From assembly GCA_964586315.1 (NCBI GenBank), contig CAZPHE010000072.1, positions 1 through 11,008 of the forward strand: 11,008 bases of DNA. Reading direction: 5' to 3'. This DNA comes from CAZEER01 sp964586315 (GTDB lineage Bacteria; Fidelibacterota; Marinisomatia; Marinisomatales; UBA1611). The position numbers and the translations under genes are program-made. The notes below the pieces were generated by a model. That model was not told the origin of the DNA and did no database searches. It worked only from the letters and a program-made list of their open reading frames with translations. This document shows, piece by piece, positions 6,748 through 11,008 of this stretch (positions are counted from its first letter, which is position 1; every line of letters starts with the position of its first letter).

Positions 6748-7865
6748 CGAAAACCTGCTTTTTCTAACCTTGGTAAGACCTCGTCACGAAAAAAGGGGAA
6801 ATGCTCAAGATAATTAGCCATTCCCATGGCAAAAGCATCAATTCCGGCCCCATTGAGTCTAATTAACAGGTTCGAGACATCATCAGGATCACCAATAATT
6901 GGATAGGCTCCATTTCCTCCCCCGGCCCTTTGTTTGAGGTTACGCAACATCTCCTCTGGAAGGCCATCAAATCGGCCTCGTACGCTTCTCCCAGCGATTA
7001 AATTTTCTACTGCACCATGATCTGCTTTCTCAAGTGCATAGTAGTCGTGGTATTCTTCTGCTTCTTTTCTTGTAGGGCGGCAAACAACATAACAATTTGT
7101 AAAGATTCCAATATCACGCCCAAATTCCTTTGCCTGCAACTTTAAAGGCGCGATATCGTTGCTAATCTCCTCAATATTGACTTGTATCCCGGTAAACATC
7201 ATGTCTGAATTACGGGCCGCAAATTCCCGGCCACGCTCCGAATTGCCTGCCGATACCACGAGAGGTCTATCCCCCGAAACTGGCTTCGGCTTCATCAAGG
7301 CGCCCTTAACTGAGTAATGGTTACCAACGTAATCAAACGGTTCGTCTGACGTCCACGCTTTAGAGACTATATCTACCCACTCTTGTCCTTGCTCGTAGCG
7401 CGCCTCATGTGCGTTGAGTTCCACGCCCGCCATATTGAATTCACCGAGGTTCCAACCACAAACAATATTAAGGCCAAAGCGACCGCCACCAATTTGATCA
7501 GCCGTCACCATTTGTTTTGCTGCGACAATTGGATTAAATAACGGGACGTGTACTGTCCCAAATGCCATAATTTTTTTTGTAGCGGCGAGTATCCCACAAG
7601 CCCAAGTCAGGGTCTCCAAACTCCCGCCATTATGATCAGTTTCACCACCGTATCCCTTCCAACGACCAAGCGGCAGTAAAAAATCCAGACCCGCATCATC
7701 GGCCATTTTGGCTATAGCAAGGTTTTCTGCCCAGGTTCCCTCCCAGCGTTCTGGTACTAGTGTTGCTGAAAGACCACCCGAGCAGTTAAGTCCAAACAAA
7801 CCAAGCTTAAGTTTGTGTTGGTCAAAACTCCTAACAACTTTGCCTGTTGTCACTGAGCCATCCAT
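6744..7865 (-). CDS. RutA-like flavin-dependent monooxygenase (luciferase-like, LLM class)
   Basis: A 373-residue TIM-barrel monooxygenase of the luciferase-like superfamily, which uses FMNH2 and O2. The order of motifs (ADDAGLDFLLPLGRWKGYGG at 55-74, SLETLTW at 82-88, GGGRFGLNIVCGW at 127-139, RYEQGQEWVDI at 156-166) matches RutA pyrimidine monooxygenase and related C-N/C-S/C-Cl cleaving enzymes. T104 and N133 have the same spacing as the RutA residues 105 and 134, which from memory stabilise the flavin-N5-peroxide. The ATG at 7865 has GAGGTGA (7874-7880) lying in the end of the nitroreductase gene 3 bp upstream, so the two are tightly coupled. This pairing mirrors rutA/rutE logic, but no rutB, C, D or F is visible. 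Substrate is unknown: pyrimidine-like or sulfone-like compounds are both possible. Confidence 0.88.
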   Translation of the reverse strand: MDGSVTTGKVVRSFDQHKLKLGLFGLNCSGGLSATLVPERWEGTWAENLAIAKMADDAGLDFLLPLGRWKGYGGETDHNGGSLETLTWACGILAATKKIMAFGTVHVPLFNPIVAAKQMVTADQIGGGRFGLNIVCGWNLGEFNMAGVELNAHEARYEQGQEWVDIVSKAWTSDEPFDYVGNHYSVKGALMKPKPVSGDRPLVVSAGNSERGREFAARNSDMMFTGIQVNIEEISNDIAPLKLQAKEFGRDIGIFTNCYVVCRPTRKEAEEYHDYYALEKADHGAVENLIAGRSVRGRFDGLPEEMLRNLKQRAGGGNGAYPIIGDPDDVSNLLIRLNGAGIDAFAMGMANYLEHFPFFRDEVLPRLEKAGFR

Positions 7866-7868
7866 ATT

Positions 7869-8453
7869 TTATATCACCTCGCACGCTTCGGCGAATTCGA
7901 GCCTGGGATCTCTTTCTGGTACTTCACTATCTTCACCGTAGCCGAGATTACAAATGAAATTGGATCGCCAGTTTGAATTTGGAAAAAATTGTTTATCAAC
8001 AACTGTATTGTCAAACCCCGACATGGGGCCCACTCCCAAACCTACTGCACGCGCAGCTAACAAAAAGTAAGCTCCCTGCAACGTGCCATTGCGGAAAGCC
8101 GTTTCCTCTATGAGACCCTCTTGACCCATAAACCATTTTTCTGCACCGGGAATACGGTAAAGCTTTGGTAGGTTTTCATAAAATGCTAAATCGTGAGCGA
8201 TAATGGCCACTGCAGGAGCCTTCAATGTCTTTTCCTTGTTTGTTGAAGAAAGTGCGGGCGCTAAACGGTTCTTAGCCTCTTGAGATGTAAGAAATAAGAT
8301 GCGCATTGGCTGACAATTAGCACTGGTGGGAGGCATCTTGGCTAGATCATAAGCCTTTTGAAGTAGGGATACTGGTACGGGCTTTTCTAGAAATGCGTCA
8401 TAAGTACGCCCCTTATTAAAAATAATATCAAGTAAGTCGCTCCCTCCGGGCAT
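7869..8453 (-). CDS. RutE-like nitroreductase family protein (HadB/RutE)
   Basis: A 194-residue FMN-dependent nitroreductase-fold protein with close resemblance to RutE, a malonic semialdehyde reductase of the Rut pyrimidine pathway (196 residues). Shared blocks are PPTSANCQPMRI, LAPALSS, KTLKAPAVAIIAHD, EETAFRNGTLQGAYFLLAARAVGLGVGPMSGFD and SNFICNLGYG. The frame can open at a TTG at 8468, but the ATG at 8453 is preferred because AAGGAG (8460-8465) sits six bases before it. It lies 75 bp after dioxygenase D and 3 bp before the monooxygenase. It could reduce a semialdehyde product, or supply reduced flavin to the monooxygenase, a role other nitroreductase-fold proteins play. The first follows the family; the second is inferred from the pairing. 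Confidence 0.88.
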   Translation of the reverse strand: MPGGSDLLDIIFNKGRTYDAFLEKPVPVSLLQKAYDLAKMPPTSANCQPMRILFLTSQEAKNRLAPALSSTNKEKTLKAPAVAIIAHDLAFYENLPKLYRIPGAEKWFMGQEGLIEETAFRNGTLQGAYFLLAARAVGLGVGPMSGFDNTVVDKQFFPNSNWRSNFICNLGYGEDSEVPERDPRLEFAEACEVI

Positions 8454-8459
8454 GAATTT

Positions 8460-8465
8460 CTCCTT
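8460..8465 (-). promoter_or_regulatory. Ribosome binding site fixing the nitroreductase start
   Basis: AAGGAG on the minus strand lies six bases before the ATG at 8453. The upstream TTG at 8468 would place the site inside the coding region, so the ATG is chosen. Confidence 0.75.
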
Positions 8466-8528
8466 CAAAAATCAAATAACGCACTTAGTTCAAAATGATG
8501 GTAGCAACTGCACTACATTGTAAAATAA

Positions 8529-9249
8529 TTAAAATGGTTGTTCACCAATAACCATAGTCCGATGCATATGACGAATACCAGGCGATTTAATACCTCCGCG
8601 CCCTATATGGATCAAACAAGGGTTATCCCACATTAATAAATCACCTTTCTTCCATTTATGCCGATAACGAAATTCGGGTTTTATTTGATGCTCAAAAAGC
8701 TCATCAAGGAGAGGTTGCGCTATCGAATCGTCCATTCCTACAATGCCCACGACAAAACGCGGGGAAATATAGAGCGCCCTCCGTTTCGTTATCGGGTGAC
8801 TTCTGACAACTGGATGTACGGCATCTGGAACGGCGACCCCATAAACTTTCTCGGCTAAATCAGAAAATTGTTGATCAACTTGTGCCCTACTATTACGCCT
8901 TCGGTCAAAAACATGAATAGCCTTAAGTCCGGCAATCTGTTTCCTAAGCTTATTTGAGAGAGTGTCATAGGCGGCATACAGGTCAGACCATTCTGTGTCA
9001 CCCCCTTCTTCTGCTACCTCCAGAGCATGAAGAAATGTCGCACGAGATGGGCTCTTAGCAAACGACAAGTCTGTATGCCAAANNNNNNNNNNNNNNNNNN
9101 NNNNNNNNNNNNNNNNNNNNNNNNNNNNNNNNNNNNNNNNNNNNNNNNNNNNNNNNNNNNNNNNNNNNNNNNNNNNNNNNNNGGATAGAGTTTAAGTCTA
9201 TTCCAATTACCTCTGCTCCAAGTGCCTTTGACAAACGGTTTATTTGCAT
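8529..9249 (-). CDS. TauD/TfdA family dioxygenase (paralog D), interrupted by an assembly gap
   Basis: A fourth 2-oxoglutarate dioxygenase. The first 22 residues (MQINRLSKALGAEVIGIDL and on) read leftward from the ATG at 9249. The 100-N run follows, and the rest resumes at WHTDLSF (9080 downward) to the stop at 8529. Iron ligands are the His and Asp of WHTD and the His of DNPCLIH. GGDTEW and the MHR arginine are intact. The motif WDNR of the other copies is WDNP here. The halves are out of frame across 100 N, but homologs A and B place W at residue 100, predicting about 228 missing bases. The gene is therefore probably intact at about 282 residues. Its start is 5 bp after the dehydrogenase stop, so it is co-transcribed. 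It groups with A and B, not C. Confidence 0.85.
9083..9182. other. Assembly gap of exactly 100 N, inside dioxygenase D
   Basis: The run is exactly 100 N, a common scaffolding placeholder for an unknown length. Since 100 is not a multiple of three while flanking coding bases add up to one whole codon, an intact gene cannot fit a true 100-base gap. Confidence 0.97.
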
Positions 9250-9254
9250 GGCCC

Positions 9255-10013
9255 TTAATGCATTGCCGAGCCGCCATCAACTACCAAGCTTTGCCCCGTT
9301 ATGAAGTCACTTTCAGCAGAGGCAAGAAATAGGCATGCCCCAACGAGATCTTCTGGTGTTTCAATTCGCTTAAGGGCCCTTGTTCTAACAGTGCCGTCCA
9401 TACTTGTACCCAGCTCTGTATCACGTTTAAGGACATTTTCACTGGCAGTTGCCCCCGGAGCTATAGCGTTAACACAAATATTATCACCCCCGATTTCTCG
9501 TGCTAGTGATCGGGTAATCCCAACTACGGCCGCTTTTGATGCGTCGTAATGGAGAAAATGTGTGGAGCCCTTAAAGGCGCGACCAGAAGAAATGTTAATT
9601 ATCTTCCCATATTGGTGTTTGCGCATCTCTGGAACTGCCTCTTTGCACATAATCCAGACGCCTTTGATATTTACAGCGCTCACCCGATCCCAATCATCAA
9701 CCGTAATTTCATCAAATTTAGCGCGATCAACCATTGTAAAAATGGCTGCATTATTAACTAAAATATCCAAACGCCCAAAAGCCTCAACAGTCTTCTTTAC
9801 CGCGGCGCGTGCGGACACCTCATCGGAAACATCACAGGGCGCATCTATTGCATCGCCGCCTGCTTGCTTAATGATATCAACAACAGTTTGACCGGGGTCG
9901 AGGTCTGAAATTGTTACCTTGGCCCCTTCTCGTGCTAATCCCTTAGCAAATTCTGCACCTATTCCCTGTGCTGCACCAGTAATGAGTGCGACGCGTCCTT
10001 CAAGCCGTCCCAT
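9255..10013 (-). CDS. SDR family oxidoreductase (classical short-chain dehydrogenase)
   Basis: A 252-residue classical SDR of usual length. It has the nucleotide loop TGAAQGIG (12-19), D37 at the end of the second strand (favouring NAD over NADP), NNAA (87-90), N115, S143 and the catalytic YDASK (Y156, K160). A late DFITGQSLVVDGG block is typical of FabG-like SDRs. It would interconvert an alcohol and a ketone or aldehyde in the cytoplasm. The ATG at 10013 is supported by AGGGAG (10021-10026), seven bases upstream. Its first 55 bases overlap the end of the UbiD-type gene in another frame, and its stop is 5 bp before dioxygenase D. Both facts point to co-transcription in the second leftward unit. 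Likely it acts on a hydroxylated pathway intermediate, which is inferred from position only. Confidence 0.92.
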   Translation of the reverse strand: MGRLEGRVALITGAAQGIGAEFAKGLAREGAKVTISDLDPGQTVVDIIKQAGGDAIDAPCDVSDEVSARAAVKKTVEAFGRLDILVNNAAIFTMVDRAKFDEITVDDWDRVSAVNIKGVWIMCKEAVPEMRKHQYGKIINISSGRAFKGSTHFLHYDASKAAVVGITRSLAREIGGDNICVNAIAPGATASENVLKRDTELGTSMDGTVRTRALKRIETPEDLVGACLFLASAESDFITGQSLVVDGGSAMH

Positions 10014-11008
10014 GAGAGTTCTCCCTTTTCTTTTTGGTCACCGGCCCCCGGTGTACCCTCTCCAAGTGTACGCACCTCTGTATTCATCTTCAAATCGCCA
10101 CGCCGTTTTTGTGCGATAATCTCTCCGGTTTGCCAGTAGTCTCCCCTTACTGCCCTCTGAGCCATGGTCTCTAGGCTTTCATTCCACTCGCCCATATCGT
10201 AACCATACCAAGGCCGCTGCGGTTTTAACTTTGGTAAACCAAGCTCATACCATATGCTAGCCGCTCCCTCCATATACTCACGTTTAGGAAGCGAAACTGG
10301 CGGGTAGGTTTCTTTCAATGTCGCATCAACAAGTACCGCGGAATCATTCGAGTCTTGGAGACTTCGTGGCCCGTGTCCTTCGTCTTTATTTTTTAAAATT
10401 TCAACATCGCGGTGCGGTTTACAACGATAAGACATCGCCCAAAACACCGCATTCGTATCATCCGGGTCAATGTCCTCATTTACTGCTATGACCCATTTAC
10501 CCTCGGCCCTCCTTAACGAGGCAATTCCGTATAAAGCACGCCAAATTTCGGTCCGAGGCATTTCCCGGTCAACCACGGCTATAATTAACTTGTGGAGGGA
10601 TGTCAGGGGCTCATGTGTACACACATGCTTAATTCCCTTAATTCCAAGATGATCACGTAAGTGTTCAATCTGGGCCGCCTCATAAGCCGGTCTCTTAATC
10701 GCTGAACTTTCTGACGGCGTCACCTGGCTTACCCAGGATACCATCACGGCATCCTTACGCCGGGTAACCGCAGTCACGTCCATAAAACCATTGTACTCTT
10801 GTAAATTGACGTGACCGTGACTTTCTCCAAATGGGGCCTCTGGTTCAAGCAAATCAGTGGAGATGTAACCTTCAATTACGATCTCAGCCTCAGCTGGAAC
10901 CAAAATATCAATGGTTTTGGCTTTTACAACATTGAGTGGCTTACCACAAAGGCCTCCAGACACCTGAAACTCATCATATTTTTCAGGCACTTTTTGCACC
11001 GCGGTAAA
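9959..11008 (-). CDS. UbiD family decarboxylase, second copy (5' end beyond the window)
   Basis: The frame is open to the right edge, so about 349 C-terminal residues are visible. The GTG near 10999 is an internal Val, not a start: KYDEFQVSGGLCGKPLNVVK matches the middle of UbiD proteins and of the complete copy at 61-1545. The active-site block EIVIEGYIS...EPEAPFGES keeps both Glu residues (codons at 10838-10840 and 10823-10825), whereas the complete copy has Asp at the second. Beyond the usual UbiD core it has a C-terminal extension of about 110 residues, including WYELGLPKLKPQRPWYGYDM and a charged tail. The last 18 codons overlap the SDR gene in a different frame. The prenyl-FMN-binding N-terminal part lies outside the window. 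It is probably the promoter-proximal gene seen here of the second leftward unit. Confidence 0.9.
   Translation of the reverse strand, partial: FTAVQKVPEKYDEFQVSGGLCGKPLNVVKAKTIDILVPAEAEIVIEGYISTDLLEPEAPFGESHGHVNLQEYNGFMDVTAVTRRKDAVMVSWVSQVTPSESSAIKRPAYEAAQIEHLRDHLGIKGIKHVCTHEPLTSLHKLIIAVVDREMPRTEIWRALYGIASLRRAEGKWVIAVNEDIDPDDTNAVFWAMSYRCKPHRDVEILKNKDEGHGPRSLQDSNDSAVLVDATLKETYPPVSLPKREYMEGAASIWYELGLPKLKPQRPWYGYDMGEWNESLETMAQRAVRGDYWQTGEIIAQKRRGDLKMNTEVRTLGEGTPGAGDQKEKGELSWDGLKDASHSLLVQHRE

Noticed and set aside
6744..8453. Calling the pair rutA and rutE of a pyrimidine pathway
   Set aside because: The other rut genes are absent and the monooxygenase also shares features with sulfone-type enzymes, so symbols would overstate the case.
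8454..8528. Internal promoter between dioxygenase D and the nitroreductase
   Set aside because: The 75-bp AT-rich gap has only poor matches to -35 and -10 hexamers; a promoter is possible but not supported.
9055..9280. Two short leftward open frames running through the N run
   Set aside because: They are artefacts of translating across 100 N. The real reading frames on each side belong to one dioxygenase gene.
10997..10999. GTG as a start codon for the second UbiD gene
   Set aside because: The frame is open to the window edge, and the residues after it align with the middle of UbiD proteins, so it is an internal Val.

Overview
The window (about 45% GC by eye) is a compact gene cluster from a Gram-negative bacterium. 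The protein types, the short gene gaps and the E. coli-like glyoxalase I and LplT-like permease suggest a proteobacterium, possibly a marine or environmental alphaproteobacterium. That placement is an inference, because no rRNA or marker gene is present. The exact run of 100 N shows this is a draft assembly, probably a metagenome or single-cell scaffold.

Layout. (1) A leftward operon reads 3767 to 61: two tandem Fe(II)/2-oxoglutarate dioxygenases of the TauD/TfdA family, a glyoxalase I (GloA-like), and a complete UbiD-type prenyl-FMN decarboxylase. Gaps are 17, 21 and 18 bp, and most genes have a good Shine-Dalgarno site. (2) A divergent control region lies at about 3768-3921. It holds a good sigma70-type promoter for the leftward operon, a perfect 10-bp palindrome just after the predicted transcription start, and an inverted-repeat cluster between the two units. 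(3) A rightward operon reads 3922 to 6747: a third, more divergent TauD/TfdA enzyme, a methyltransferase-like protein and an LplT-like MFS permease. (4) Converging on it is a second leftward unit, running from the right edge to 6744: a 5'-truncated second UbiD-type decarboxylase, an SDR dehydrogenase, a fourth TauD/TfdA enzyme interrupted by the N run, a RutE-like nitroreductase and a RutA-like flavin monooxygenase of the luciferase family. The stop codons of the two converging units share the same CTAG.

Taken together, the genes look like a catabolic island for a small, probably heteroaromatic or otherwise unsaturated carboxylic acid. The parts are two UbiD decarboxylases, four 2-oxoglutarate oxygenases, one flavin monooxygenase, an SDR to oxidise or reduce alcohol/carbonyl intermediates, a RutE-like reductase for semialdehyde or flavin chemistry, a glyoxalase for a 2-oxoaldehyde, and a permease. 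The substrate cannot be read from sequence. No regulator, UbiX (prenyl-FMN synthase), tRNA, rRNA, CRISPR array or mobile element is visible. Bases 1-60 lie downstream of the first operon, and I see no clear terminator there. No other gene-free stretch exceeds about 155 bp.
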